Source: Rossellomorea pakistanensis (lineage in GTDB: Bacteria > Bacillota > Bacilli > Bacillales > Bacillaceae_B). From it: a stretch of 64,000 nt of DNA. Of this stretch, positions 1 through 9,411 are shown one piece after another (the first letter of the stretch is position 1; every line of letters begins with the position of its first letter). Made by a program: the position numbers and the translations under genes. Below the pieces are notes generated by a model that saw only the letters and a program-made list of their open reading frames with translations, searched no databases and had not been told where the DNA came from. The DNA lies in the NCBI RefSeq assembly GCF_016908495.1, contig NZ_JAFBDZ010000001.1:496001-560000 (forward strand), in the 5' to 3' direction.

Positions 1-1203
1 TTTTCGATCTACAATCCAGATATATCCGTTCTCATCATACTTTGCTAAATCACCAGTTCGAATCCACCCATTCTCAAAGACTTCCAACGTTTTCTCAAAG
101 TCCTTATAATACTTTTTCATATTCCCTTCACCACGGAGGATTAATTCCCCTACTTCATTTGGTGCTACTTTTTCTCCGTCTTTATTAATAATGAGAATTT
201 CAGTTCCTAAAGCTCCTCTTTTTCCAATACTACCAGATTTTGTTTCATGTTCCTCTGGTCGAAGGAGTGTACCACTTGGACCCGCTTCTGTTAAACCGTA
301 CACACAACAGAGGGAATTTGTTTGGAACTTTTCTTTGATCATCTTAACGTCGGGTTTGGATAAAGATGCTCCTCCATAAACCCAATACTTCATTGATGAT
401 AGATTGTAAGATTGAATATTTGGCATCTTGGCCGTGAATAAGTAGGCTACTGGAGCTCCAAAGAAGTGTGTAATTTTTTCTTTCTCAACAAGATTGAGCA
501 ATGCTTCTGGGGTAAAGGTAGGAGAAAGAACATGTGTAGCTCCAACATACATTCCTCCTATCATAAACAAATGCAGAGGCGCAGAATGACTAAGTGGCAT
601 CATGTGAAGTATGCGACTTTCTGGTTTATACTCCATCTCAATACTCATCATAATAGCTACAGCTAGGATACTTCTATTTGTGAAAAGCACTCCTTTAGGT
701 TTTCCCGTCGTTCCAGATGTATAAAGGATTGCCGCATCATCATCTTCTTGTAATGAACAAATTATTTCTTTCTCTGATTCGGATTCTTTTACTTCTTCAA
801 ATGAGCGCCAGCCCTCTGTTGCTTTTCCTGTCTTTACAAGGATTAGCCCTTCGCATTCAACGCCAGATACTCCCTCCCAAAGCCATTCATGCACAAGTAA
901 TGCACTAGCATCACAATGCTCTACGATATACTCCACTTCTGGTAATGTAAGCTTCGCATTTATAGGAACAATAATGGCCCCTAATCGAACAACTGCAAAA
1001 TAACTGATCATAAACTCTTTTGTGTTTGGCATAAATAACACTACTTTATCTCCACACCCAACACCTAATGACTGAAGTGCAGCAGCGAATCGGTTGGTTT
1101 CCTGATGAAGCTCGCGATAGGAGATTCTTTCTTGATTAACCACAACCGCTTCCTGATTGGGATACTTTCGTGCATTCCTGGCCAGTAACTCTGATAGGTT
1201 CAT
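1..1203 (-). CDS. Acyl-CoA synthetase (AMP-forming), C-terminus beyond window
   Basis: Adenylate-forming ligase that activates a carboxylic acid to its acyl-CoA with ATP. About 401 N-terminal residues are visible, and the gene runs off the left edge. It starts MNLSELLARNARKYPNQEAV after an AAGGGGG ribosome binding site. The AMP-binding P-loop YTSGTTGKPKG lies near residue 167, followed by the YGLTEAG motif and the RTGDLAKYDENGY motif close to the edge. It begins 12 bases after the MerR regulator gene, so the two form one operon. By family it is a medium/long-chain fatty acid CoA ligase type; the substrate cannot be read. The regulator's LiuR-like operator suggests a role in fatty acid or branched-chain acid catabolism, which is inference. 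Confidence 0.9.
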   Translation of the reverse strand, partial: MNLSELLARNARKYPNQEAVVVNQERISYRELHQETNRFAAALQSLGVGCGDKVVLFMPNTKEFMISYFAVVRLGAIIVPINAKLTLPEVEYIVEHCDASALLVHEWLWEGVSGVECEGLILVKTGKATEGWRSFEEVKESESEKEIICSLQEDDDAAILYTSGTTGKPKGVLFTNRSILAVAIMMSIEMEYKPESRILHMMPLSHSAPLHLFMIGGMYVGATHVLSPTFTPEALLNLVEKEKITHFFGAPVAYLFTAKMPNIQSYNLSSMKYWVYGGASLSKPDVKMIKEKFQTNSLCCVYGLTEAGPSGTLLRPEEHETKSGSIGKRGALGTEILIINKDGEKVAPNEVGELILRGEGNMKKYYKDFEKTLEVFENGWIRTGDLAKYDENGYIWIVDRK

Positions 1204-1215
1204 ATTATTTCCCCC

Positions 1216-1584
1216 TTAAATCATCAAGTTTTGTAAAAAATCATTTTGCAGCTCTTCCAATTCCTGTTTCATTTCCTTCAATTCGTCAATCCGTTTATTC
1301 ACCTCCTTTATTTTCTGTTTTCCATATTCAATTGTCCTCTCTAATTGCTTTTTTCCAGACGAATCCTGATCAAAAAGTTGGATCATTTCCTTTATTTCAT
1401 CCAAGGAAAACCCAAACCGCTTCCCACGCAATATCAACTTAATACGCGTTACTTCCTTACTAGTGAAAAACCTTCTTCCACCTTCAGAACGTTGAGGCTT
1501 TATAAGTCCAAGTTCTTCATAGTATCTAATTGTTCTAGTCGTTAGCGAAAATTTATCGGCTATCTCAGAAATGGAATACATCAT
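1216..1584 (-). CDS. MerR-family transcriptional regulator
   Basis: A 122-residue MerR-type regulator. The N-terminal winged helix-turn-helix is typical (YSISEIADKFSLTTRTIRYY, then EELGLIKPQR), followed by a coiled-coil dimerisation helix (residues about 75-118, rich in K, E and L). There is no cysteine cluster for metals and no large effector domain, which fits the small LiuR/acyl-responsive subgroup rather than metal sensors. It is the first gene of an operon with an acyl-CoA synthetase, and a perfect palindrome sits in its promoter, so autoregulation and control of the ligase are likely. The start is one of two adjacent ATG codons. Confidence 0.88.
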   Translation of the reverse strand: MMYSISEIADKFSLTTRTIRYYEELGLIKPQRSEGGRRFFTSKEVTRIKLILRGKRFGFSLDEIKEMIQLFDQDSSGKKQLERTIEYGKQKIKEVNKRIDELKEMKQELEELQNDFLQNLMI

Positions 1585-1625
1585 TTAGCTTCATCCTATT
1601 TATCTCATTTTTCGTTAATACTAAT

Positions 1626-1655
1626 TTACAATTTACGTTAACGTAAACTACAAGG
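1626..1655 (-). promoter_or_regulatory. MerR-type promoter with palindromic operator
   Basis: The perfect 16-bp palindrome TTTACGTTAACGTAAA spans 1632-1647. On the minus strand it lies between a TTGTAG (-35-like) and a TAAATT (-10-like) hexamer separated by 19 bases. Such over-long spacers filled by a dyad are the hallmark of MerR-controlled promoters. The palindrome resembles, from memory, the operator of LiuR, the regulator of branched-chain amino acid and fatty acid degradation. The hexamers themselves are weak matches. Confidence 0.65.
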
Positions 1656-1970
1656 TATAATTGCAAATATTTATAAGCTAGTTCATTATGGTTTTAAATA
1701 TCTAATCAACTCCTTGTTAATAAAATTTTCAACTAGAAAACGCTAAAAATTAACTCGTGTTGAATATTTTACTCTTTATCAATATATCTCATATTGACAT
1801 ATTATTGGATGTTAAAAGAGAACAAATACAGAAGACTATTCACAATAGAAGGTTTATAATATGGATTTTTATGTAACTTTCTCCTTTTTCCCGTGACTAA
1901 TTAGTAAACTATTGATTGAAAATAGTGACTGAACCTAATCATACAGTTGGATTTTAAAAGCTGAAGATTA
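1656..1970. other. Intergenic, no gene seen
   Basis: AT-rich stretch of about 315 bases between the MerR promoter and the ribosome binding site of the 31-residue peptide. I see no open frame with a ribosome binding site, no RNA gene and no strong hairpin. The promoter of the peptide must lie here, but I could not place convincing hexamers. Confidence 0.5.
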
Positions 1971-1989
1971 GAAGGAGAGGAATTCCAAA

Positions 1990-2085
1990 ATGAATTGGTT
2001 ACCTAGATTTTTAAGTAGAATGTTGACAGGTGCTTTTACAACCATTTTGATTGTTTTCTTATTAATACAATTGGGCTTCTTCTAG
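1990..2085 (+). CDS. 31-residue hydrophobic membrane peptide
   Basis: The frame begins MNWLPRFLSRMLTGAFTTIL and ends IQLGFF. A strong GAAGGAGAGG ribosome binding site (1971-1980) precedes the ATG by 9 bases. The basic N-terminus (R6, R10) followed by about 18 hydrophobic residues is that of a single-pass or amphipathic membrane peptide with the N-terminus inside. A hairpin terminator follows about 70 bases later, so it would be a monocistronic transcript. I do not recognise a family. It is too short for most gene finders, and coding status rests on the ribosome binding site and composition only. Confidence 0.55.
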   Translation: MNWLPRFLSRMLTGAFTTILIVFLLIQLGFF

Positions 2086-2156
2086 AATGCCTCTTAATCT
2101 AATGTTTTAATCGAACAACTAAAAATACGTGGAGATCTTGAAAAACAAATTAAATA

Positions 2157-2196
2157 AACGCTCAGGAAATTATTCTCTGAGCGTTCAAATCTTTTT
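2157..2196 (+). terminator. Rho-independent terminator
   Basis: A perfect 9-bp stem AACGCTCAG / CTGAGCGTT (2157-2165 with 2177-2185) is followed by CAAATCTTTTT. It would end the small peptide transcript. The minus-strand side is also T-rich, so it may act for the glutamate synthase operon as well. Confidence 0.7.
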
Positions 2197-2303
2197 GTCG
2201 ACTAATTCAATTAATGCTCCTGATATGGAATGAGCACCACTTAATCTTATTGATAAGTCGTTCTTGATGTTAATAGTCTAATCACCATTTCAAGCTGTGA
2301 AGC

Positions 2304-3788
2304 TTATTTTGGCAAGACTGAGCTTCCCATTAAATACTTATCGACTTCATGCGCCACTTCACGGCCTTCATTAATGGCCCAAACAATTAAACTTTGACCT
2401 CTTCTCGCATCTCCTGCAGCGAAGACACCATCAATATTGGTTGTGTATTCACCATATGCTGCATCAATTTTTTGATCTGTCGTATTTACACCAAATTGAT
2501 TTAATAGCAGTTGCTCGGTTCCTTCGAATCCAATAGCGATAAAGACGAAATCTGCTGGCCAAACCTTTTCTGTTCCAGGTATTTCAGTGAAAGTATACTC
2601 TCCATTTTCATCTTGTACTTTTTCCATTTGAACTGTATGAAGTTCTTTAACTTGCCCATTTTCACCGGCGACGATTTTTTTTGTTTGAATGGAATATTGG
2701 CGAGGGTCTTTGCCGAACTTTGCTTCTGCTTCTTCATATGCATAATCCAATGTAAATACATTTGGATATGCCGGCCACATATTTTCAGATGAACGGCTTT
2801 CAGGTAGTTTAGGGTGTTTGCCAAATTGGACAACACTGCGAGCTTTTTGGCGGAGTGCTGTAGCAACACAGTCCGCTCCAGTGTCTCCTCCACCAATTAC
2901 AATGACATCCTTGCCTTTAGTATCGATAAACTGACGATCTGTAAAATTGGAGTCTAACAAACTCTTTGTCGACTTTGTTAAATAATCCATCGCAAAGTGT
3001 ACTCCTTTTGCGTTACGGCCATCAAGCACTAAATCACGTTGTTTTTGGGCACCTGTACATAGAATGACAGCGTTATATTGAGCTTTTAACTCTTCTGTTG
3101 TAATATCTTTTCCTACCTCTGTATTTGTGACAAAGTCGATGCCTTCTTGATTTAATAACTGGATGCGACGCTCTACTACCTCTTTTTCAAGCTTCATGTT
3201 CGGAATGCCATACATGAGCAAGCCCCCTGCACGGTCTGATTTCTCATAAACCGTTACAGAATGTCCAGCCTGATTTAATTGGTCCGCACTTGCTAATCCT
3301 GCAGGACCAGACCCGATGATCGCTATTTTCATACCCGTTCGTTTCTTCGGAATACGAGGAGTAATCCATCCGTTATCGAATCCTTTATCAATAATAGTCC
3401 GCTCAATGTTTTTAATGGTGACAGCAGGATCTGTTATCGCTAATGTACAGGATCCTTCACAAGGTGCTGGACATACTCTCCCTGTAAATTCTGGAAAGTT
3501 ATTGGTTTTAAGTAAACGATCAAGGGCCTCTTTCCATTTACCACGATAAACTAAATCATTCCATTCCGGTATTAGATTATTAATGGGGCAACCAGTGGTC
3601 ACTCGGTTTAAATCCATACCCATATGACAGAAAGGGGTGCCGCAGTCCATGCAGCGGGCCCCTTGTTTTTTTAATGCTTCATCAGAGAAAGGAGTTGAAT
3701 ATTCTTTCCAGTCATTTAATCGGGTTAGAGGGTTGCGTTCTTTTGTCCTCTCCCGTGTGTATTCCATAAAACCTGTTGCTTTCCCCAT
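2304..3788 (-). CDS. gltD: Glutamate synthase (NADPH) small subunit
   Basis: The beta subunit of GOGAT feeds electrons from NADPH through FAD and iron-sulfur clusters to the large subunit, for glutamine + 2-oxoglutarate to two glutamate. The length of 494 residues is normal. Cysteine clusters are at C46, C49, C54, C67 and C106, C110, C114 (binding [4Fe-4S]). The FAD dinucleotide-binding site GSGPAGLASA lies near 159 and the NADPH site IGGGDTGADC near 295. The C-terminal GDARRGQSLIVWAI motif is typical of the family. It starts 16 bases after the large subunit gene ends and is co-transcribed. B. subtilis calls this gene gltB. Confidence 0.97.
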   Translation of the reverse strand: MGKATGFMEYTRERTKERNPLTRLNDWKEYSTPFSDEALKKQGARCMDCGTPFCHMGMDLNRVTTGCPINNLIPEWNDLVYRGKWKEALDRLLKTNNFPEFTGRVCPAPCEGSCTLAITDPAVTIKNIERTIIDKGFDNGWITPRIPKKRTGMKIAIIGSGPAGLASADQLNQAGHSVTVYEKSDRAGGLLMYGIPNMKLEKEVVERRIQLLNQEGIDFVTNTEVGKDITTEELKAQYNAVILCTGAQKQRDLVLDGRNAKGVHFAMDYLTKSTKSLLDSNFTDRQFIDTKGKDVIVIGGGDTGADCVATALRQKARSVVQFGKHPKLPESRSSENMWPAYPNVFTLDYAYEEAEAKFGKDPRQYSIQTKKIVAGENGQVKELHTVQMEKVQDENGEYTFTEIPGTEKVWPADFVFIAIGFEGTEQLLLNQFGVNTTDQKIDAAYGEYTTNIDGVFAAGDARRGQSLIVWAINEGREVAHEVDKYLMGSSVLPK

Positions 3789-3804
3789 CTACCTCTCCCC
3801 TTTC

Positions 3805-6800
3805 TTACTGAATTACTGTTTCTAATGGTTTTGATGGTGTGGTTAATCTTTTCTCATTCTTTGCATTGATTTGGAACGCATTCATTACGGCCTGTTTATC
3901 TGTTAATCCCGCTTCTTTTTGCTGTTGAATACTTTCCATCATACGCTTATAATCCTTTGGAATGATTTTCACAAATTTTGCTAGCATTGTGTCCCAGTTC
4001 TCAAGCACACGTGCTGCCTTGACACTATCTGTGTAATAGAAATGGTTTAGAATCATTTGCTTCAGTTCCTTGACATCATCTTTATCGACAAGTGGTTCTA
4101 TATCGATCATTTCTTGGTTGCAAAATGCCTTAAATTCTGTACTGGATTCAGCAAGTACATAAGCAATCCCACCGGACATACCTGCCGCAAAGTTTTTACC
4201 AACTTGACCAAGAATCACGACACGTCCGCCTGTCATGTATTCACAGCCATGATCACCAATTCCTTCGACAACTACATTTACACCACTATTCCGAACAGCA
4301 AAACGTTCTCCTGCTTGACCATTAATATACGCTTCACCACTTGTAGCACCGTAAAATGCGACATTACCAGCAATCACATTTTCTCCCGACTCTACTTTTG
4401 ACTCTATAGGTGCTTTTACCACCAATTTACCGCCAGATAAACCTTTTCCGATATAATCGTTCACATCACCAGTGATAAACATGGACATCCCCTTTGGTAC
4501 AAATGCACCAAAGCTCTGACCAGCTGAGCCTGTGAAACGAAGGGTTATCGTATCTTCGGGCAGCCCCTTATCTCCGTACCGTTTAGATACTTCACTTCCA
4601 ACAATTGTTCCAGCGACACGGTTAATATTTTTAATTGGAAAGGTTACATCTACAGGTGTTTGATTCGTTAAAGCCGACTGTACAGCTGGTAATATTTCAA
4701 GAATATCCAGCGATTCATTAATTTTATGATTTTGTGGTTTTTGGAATGTGCGAGGCTGTCCCTTAGGTTGAAATAGTAATGCAGTTAAATCTAGATGCTT
4801 CGCTTTCCAATGCTCTTTTGTACGTTCGCTTACTTTCAAAACGTCTGTACGCCCGACCATTTCGTCAACCGATTTAAACCCGAGTTCTGCCATCAATTCG
4901 CGTACCTCTTGTGCAACAAAGCGCATGTAGTTCACAATATGGTCTGGGTCTCCCATAAACTTTTTTCGCAATTCAGGGTTTTGAGTTGCTACACCTACTG
5001 GACAGGTATCTAAATGGCACGCACGCATCATGACACACCCTAAAACAACGAGGGGCGCTGTCGCAAACCCAAACTCTTCTGCCCCTAATATCGCTGCCAT
5101 GACCACATCTTTACCTGTCATTAACTTACCGTCTGTCTCTAACACTACGCGGTCCCGCAGACCGTTCAGCATCAGGGTTTGGTGTGCTTCTGCAAGTCCT
5201 AGCTCCCAAGGTAAACCTGTGTGTTTTATACTTGTTTTCGGGGAAGCACCTGTTCCGCCATCGTAACCGCTAATGACGATAACGTCAGCAGCTCCTTTTG
5301 CCACTCCAGCAGCGATTGTACCAACGCCTGCTTTCGCCACTAATTTAACGCTAATTCGTGCTGAACGATTAGCATTTTTCAAATCATGGATTAACTGAGC
5401 CAAGTCTTCGATAGAATAGATATCGTGATGTGGTGGGGGTGAGATGAGTCCGACTCCTGGTGTTGATCCACGAACATCTGCAACCCAAGGGTATACTTTC
5501 TTGCCTGGCAGTTGTCCGCCTTCACCCGGTTTTGCTCCTTGTGCCACTTTAATTTGGAGTTCATCAGCATTTACAAGGTAATGACTTTTGACACCAAACC
5601 GGCCTGAAGCGATTTGTTTGATCGCACTTCTACGATTGTCACCATTTGCATCAGGGGTATAACGGTCAGGGTCTTCCCCACCTTCCCCGCTGTTGCTTTT
5701 ACCTCCTAAACGATTCATCGCTATCGCTAACGCTTCATGTGCTTCTTTACTTAATGATCCAAATGACATTGCTCCGGTTTTAAAGCGTTTTACAATCGAA
5801 TCAACAGATTCAACTTCTTCAATTGGCAGAGCTTGACGTGTTTTGTCAAAGGAAAATAGATTGCGAAGAAAACCTATTCTCTCTTCATTTGCTGCGTGAG
5901 AATATTGTTTGTATAAATCGTAATCTCCTTTTCGACAAGCCCATTGCAATGTATGAATCGTTTTCGGATTAAACGCGTGATGTTCCCCTGTCTTTCTCCA
6001 TTGAAAATTACTTCCAGAATCGAGGGTTTCATTCAGGGTATCCTTGTATGCTTTCTTATGGACTAGTAATGCTTCCTGTGCAATGGTCTCTAATTCGATT
6101 CCACCAAGCTGTGAAGCTGTTCCGCAGAAATAACGTTCGATTACATTTGAACTAATTCCAACCGCTTCAAATATTTGGGCTCCACGGTAGCTTTGAATCG
6201 TGGAAATTCCCATCTTGGACATTACTTTTACAACACCCTCTGTTACTCCTTTAATATACTTGCTAACAGTTTCTTCAAAAGGAATCTTTAAATGCCCCTC
6301 TGAAATAGACTGTTTATACGTTTCAAAAGCAAGATATGGGTTTATAGCATCTGCACCATATCCGATCAATGAAGCAAAATGATGAACTTCCCTTGCTTCT
6401 CCTGTTTCAAGGATAATGCTTACCTTTGTACGATTTCCTTGACGGACAAGATACTGATGAAGCGCACTTGCTGCCAATAGTATTGGAATAGGAACATTTT
6501 TTTCATTCATGCTGCGGTCTGACAATATAAGCAGACTAATCCCTTTTTCAATGGCACGATCCGCTTCAAGGAAAATTTGCCCAAGAGAAAACTCTAAATC
6601 TTCTGAAAATAAAGCCTGGATAGTCTTGCTTTTAAACTCCGGGTATACATTTGATTTCAATTGTTTTATTTGTCCATTAGATAGAATCGGTGTATCAAGT
6701 TGAATACGACGACAGTTTTCTTCATTTGGATGTAACAAATTGCCTTCTGCCCCTAAAAAGCTAATCGTTGACGTGACAATTTGTTCACGAATCGAATCAA

Positions 6801-8370
6801 TAGGCGGATTTGTCACTTGTGCAAATAATTGCTTGAAATAATGGAACAATGATTGTGGTCGATCGGACAATACCGCAAGTGGCATGTCATTCCCCATTGA
6901 ACCAAGTGGATCTTTTCCTTCAGTAATGATAGGAATTAAATATTTATGAATATCCTCATAGGTATACCCAAATGCTTTTTGACGTACAAATAGGTCCGTC
7001 AATGTTATTTCTCCTGATGTTATATCTTCATTTAATTTAATAAGATTATCATCAAGCCACTGCTGATAAGGGTGACTTTGTGCCATTTCAGATTTAATTT
7101 CCTCATCTGAGATGATTCGACCTTCTTCGATATCAATCAATAACATTTTCCCTGGACTTAATCGATCTTTATATAACACATTTTCAGGATCAATGTTAAT
7201 GACACCAACTTCAGACGAGTAGATAATATAATCATCTTTTGTTACATAATAGCGTGCGGGGCGCAAACCGTTTCGGTCTAGAATCGCACCGATTTGTTTA
7301 CCATCCGTAAATGATATCGATGTTGGTCCATCCCATGGTTCCATTAGACAGCTATGAAACTCATAGAAGGCTTTCTTTTCTTTTGACATATGTGGATTTT
7401 CTGCCCAAGGCTCTGGAATAAGCATCATCGCTGCATGAGCTGGTTTACGACCTGAAAGTATAAGAAATTCTAGTGCATTATCTAGAATGGATGAATCACT
7501 TCCATCAGTATCTAAAATCGGGAGAACTTTTGGTAGGTCTTCCCCAAACGCTTCGGATAGTAAATGTCTTTCACGTGCTTTTGTCCAATTCACATTACCC
7601 CTAAGCGTATTAATTTCCCCATTATGGATTAGGTATCGATTTGGATGAGCTCTTTCCCAGCTTGGAAAGGTATTGGTACTAAATCGGGAATGCACTAAAG
7701 AAAAAGCCGAAACCACTTCCTCATCCTGTAGATCAATATAAAAGGCATCTACCTGCTCAGGAGTTAACATACCTTTAAAGACCATTGTTTTACTTGAAAG
7801 GCTAGAAAAGTACATACGCTGTTGTTGCTCTTTAGCCCATTTTTCCGCCTGTTTTCTAATAATATATAATTTACGTTCAAATACTAATTCATTGGAAATA
7901 CTCTCATCGGCTCCAATAAAGACCTGACGAATGAAGGGGGTCGTTTCTTGTGCTGCTGGTCCAATTTGGTCTATATTCACAGGAACAGTTCTCCATCCGA
8001 GTATCGTCTGTCCCTCTTGTTTAACTAATGTATTTATATGTGATTCAATATTTTCCCTTTCAGCATCATCTTTTGAAAAGAAGATCATTCCTACACCGTA
8101 ACGTCCTTTTGCAGGTAAATTAAATTCTGGACATGTATGACGGAAAAACGCATCAGGAATTTGGATCATTAGTCCAGCGCCATCGCCAGTGATTGAGTCA
8201 CTACCCTGACCAGCTCGATGATCTAATTGACAAAGCATCTCCAGTCCTTTTTTAACAATATCATGTGTAGCAAGTCCTTTTATATTAGCATAAAAGCCAA
8301 TACCACATGCATCATGTTCAAATTCAGGACGGTAGAGACCTTGCGCTTTCGGCAATTGATTATATGTCAT
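3805..8370 (-). CDS. gltB: Glutamate synthase large subunit
   Basis: The alpha subunit of GOGAT (about 1521 residues) binds FMN and a [3Fe-4S] cluster. The N-terminal class II glutamine amidotransferase domain starts at the nucleophile Cys22 (HDACGIG) after a propeptide. The central and FMN domains follow, with the cluster motif CVMMRACHLDTC near residue 1112, and the C-terminal beta-helix (GXXGG repeats such as GDHGCEYMTGGRVVILG) completes it. I chose the second ATG (8370): GGGAG lies 8 bases before it, whereas the first ATG at 8376 touches the ribosome binding site, and the Bacillus homologue starts MTYNQ. It is divergent from gltC. B. subtilis calls this gene gltA. Confidence 0.96.
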   Translation of the reverse strand: MTYNQLPKAQGLYRPEFEHDACGIGFYANIKGLATHDIVKKGLEMLCQLDHRAGQGSDSITGDGAGLMIQIPDAFFRHTCPEFNLPAKGRYGVGMIFFSKDDAERENIESHINTLVKQEGQTILGWRTVPVNIDQIGPAAQETTPFIRQVFIGADESISNELVFERKLYIIRKQAEKWAKEQQQRMYFSSLSSKTMVFKGMLTPEQVDAFYIDLQDEEVVSAFSLVHSRFSTNTFPSWERAHPNRYLIHNGEINTLRGNVNWTKARERHLLSEAFGEDLPKVLPILDTDGSDSSILDNALEFLILSGRKPAHAAMMLIPEPWAENPHMSKEKKAFYEFHSCLMEPWDGPTSISFTDGKQIGAILDRNGLRPARYYVTKDDYIIYSSEVGVINIDPENVLYKDRLSPGKMLLIDIEEGRIISDEEIKSEMAQSHPYQQWLDDNLIKLNEDITSGEITLTDLFVRQKAFGYTYEDIHKYLIPIITEGKDPLGSMGNDMPLAVLSDRPQSLFHYFKQLFAQVTNPPIDSIREQIVTSTISFLGAEGNLLHPNEENCRRIQLDTPILSNGQIKQLKSNVYPEFKSKTIQALFSEDLEFSLGQIFLEADRAIEKGISLLILSDRSMNEKNVPIPILLAASALHQYLVRQGNRTKVSIILETGEAREVHHFASLIGYGADAINPYLAFETYKQSISEGHLKIPFEETVSKYIKGVTEGVVKVMSKMGISTIQSYRGAQIFEAVGISSNVIERYFCGTASQLGGIELETIAQEALLVHKKAYKDTLNETLDSGSNFQWRKTGEHHAFNPKTIHTLQWACRKGDYDLYKQYSHAANEERIGFLRNLFSFDKTRQALPIEEVESVDSIVKRFKTGAMSFGSLSKEAHEALAIAMNRLGGKSNSGEGGEDPDRYTPDANGDNRRSAIKQIASGRFGVKSHYLVNADELQIKVAQGAKPGEGGQLPGKKVYPWVADVRGSTPGVGLISPPPHHDIYSIEDLAQLIHDLKNANRSARISVKLVAKAGVGTIAAGVAKGAADVIVISGYDGGTGASPKTSIKHTGLPWELGLAEAHQTLMLNGLRDRVVLETDGKLMTGKDVVMAAILGAEEFGFATAPLVVLGCVMMRACHLDTCPVGVATQNPELRKKFMGDPDHIVNYMRFVAQEVRELMAELGFKSVDEMVGRTDVLKVSERTKEHWKAKHLDLTALLFQPKGQPRTFQKPQNHKINESLDILEILPAVQSALTNQTPVDVTFPIKNINRVAGTIVGSEVSKRYGDKGLPEDTITLRFTGSAGQSFGAFVPKGMSMFITGDVNDYIGKGLSGGKLVVKAPIESKVESGENVIAGNVAFYGATSGEAYINGQAGERFAVRNSGVNVVVEGIGDHGCEYMTGGRVVILGQVGKNFAAGMSGGIAYVLAESSTEFKAFCNQEMIDIEPLVDKDDVKELKQMILNHFYYTDSVKAARVLENWDTMLAKFVKIIPKDYKRMMESIQQQKEAGLTDKQAVMNAFQINAKNEKRLTTPSKPLETVIQ

Positions 8371-8407
8371 GTTCATCTCTCCCGTTTACGTTTTAGTTAT
8401 CAGAAAA

Positions 8408-8436
8408 TTTATATACTTTTTATTTTAGATTTTCAA
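8408..8436 (-). promoter_or_regulatory. Glutamate synthase operon promoter
   Basis: On the minus strand, TTGAAA (8431-8436) and TATAAA (8408-8413) are separated by exactly 17 bases, a good sigma-A promoter placing the start near 8401. The GltC-type dyad lies just upstream. Confidence 0.7.
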
Positions 8437-8462
8437 ATTGATATAAACAATATATAATTTAG

Positions 8463-8484
8463 ATTAAAACAATCTCGTTTTGAT
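8463..8484. promoter_or_regulatory. Candidate GltC binding dyad
   Basis: The interrupted dyad ATtAAAAC-N6-GTTTTgAT sits between the divergent gltC and glutamate synthase genes. It is centred about 70 bases upstream of the proposed operon start and overlaps the gltC promoter region. LysR-type activators bind T-N11-A dyads at about -65, so this is the natural site for GltC activation and autorepression. The assignment is by position and symmetry, not by comparison with a known box. Confidence 0.5.
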
Positions 8485-8507
8485 ATATATTATCGAGGAG
8501 GTGCAAA

Positions 8508-9410
8508 ATGGAACTGCGTCAATTACGTTATTTCATGGAAGTTGCGGAGCGTGAACATATGACAGAAGCGGCAGAGGTTCTACATGTTGCACAATCAGCC
8601 GTTAGCTTACAGATCACGAAACTTGAAGCCGAGCTTGGCGTCTCTTTATTTGAAAGAACTGGGAGAAACCTGAAGTTAACACCTATCGGACAGATTTTTT
8701 TAACCCATACTAAATCAGCCATAAAAGCGATTGATCATGCGAAGGAAAAGGTTGACGAATATTTGGACCCAAAACACGGGACCATTAAAATTGGCTATCC
8801 GACAAGTCTTGCAAGTCATTTACTTCCAACAGTCATTTCAGCTTTTAGACATAAATCTCCAAATGTTTCGTTCCATATGCGTCAAGGCTCTTATTCTCGT
8901 TTAATAGAGGCCATTAAAATTGGAGATATCAATATCGCATTTCTTGGTCCCGTCCCGACAAAAGACCCTGATATTAATACCAATATTTTATTTAGGGAAA
9001 ACATTTCTGCTTTAGTTCCAGCGAACCACCCTCTTTCGGATAAAAAGAGCCTTTTTCTCAGCGACTTACGAAACGAAGATTTTGTCTTATTTCCAAAAGG
9101 TTATATACTACAAAAAATAGCGGTGGATGCATGTAAGCAAGCGGGATTTGTACCTAATATCACATCAGAAGGGGAAGATATGGATGCGATTAAGGGGCTC
9201 GTTTCAGCAGGAATCGGTGTTAGCCTCTTACCTGACAGTACATTTTCCGGTGCAGCTCCTAATCTAACTGTAAAAATTCCTATTGATTCTCCACAAGTAA
9301 CACGTTCAGTCGGAATCATTACCCCAAAACATAGGGATTTAGCCCCTTCAGAAAAGGTTTTCTATCAGTTTACTAAGGAGTTTTTCAGTGTATTGGAGCA
9401 ATACCAATAA
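8508..9410 (+). CDS. gltC: LysR-type activator of glutamate synthase
   Basis: A 300-residue LysR-family regulator. The N-terminal winged HTH reads MELRQLRYFMEVAEREHMTE then VLHVAQSAVSLQITKLEAELGVSLFERTGR. The substrate-binding domain follows from about residue 90. The divergent position next to the glutamate synthase operon is the same as in B. subtilis, where GltC activates gltAB and is tuned by 2-oxoglutarate, glutamate and the glutamate dehydrogenase RocG. It has a strong GAGGAGGTG ribosome binding site (8494-8502) and a hairpin terminator directly after the stop. Confidence 0.93.
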   Translation: MELRQLRYFMEVAEREHMTEAAEVLHVAQSAVSLQITKLEAELGVSLFERTGRNLKLTPIGQIFLTHTKSAIKAIDHAKEKVDEYLDPKHGTIKIGYPTSLASHLLPTVISAFRHKSPNVSFHMRQGSYSRLIEAIKIGDINIAFLGPVPTKDPDINTNILFRENISALVPANHPLSDKKSLFLSDLRNEDFVLFPKGYILQKIAVDACKQAGFVPNITSEGEDMDAIKGLVSAGIGVSLLPDSTFSGAAPNLTVKIPIDSPQVTRSVGIITPKHRDLAPSEKVFYQFTKEFFSVLEQYQ

Positions 9411-9411
9411 A

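Noticed and set aside
8374-8376. First ATG as the glutamate synthase start
   Set aside because: It directly abuts the GGGAG ribosome binding site; the ATG at 8370 has correct spacing and matches the known N-terminus.
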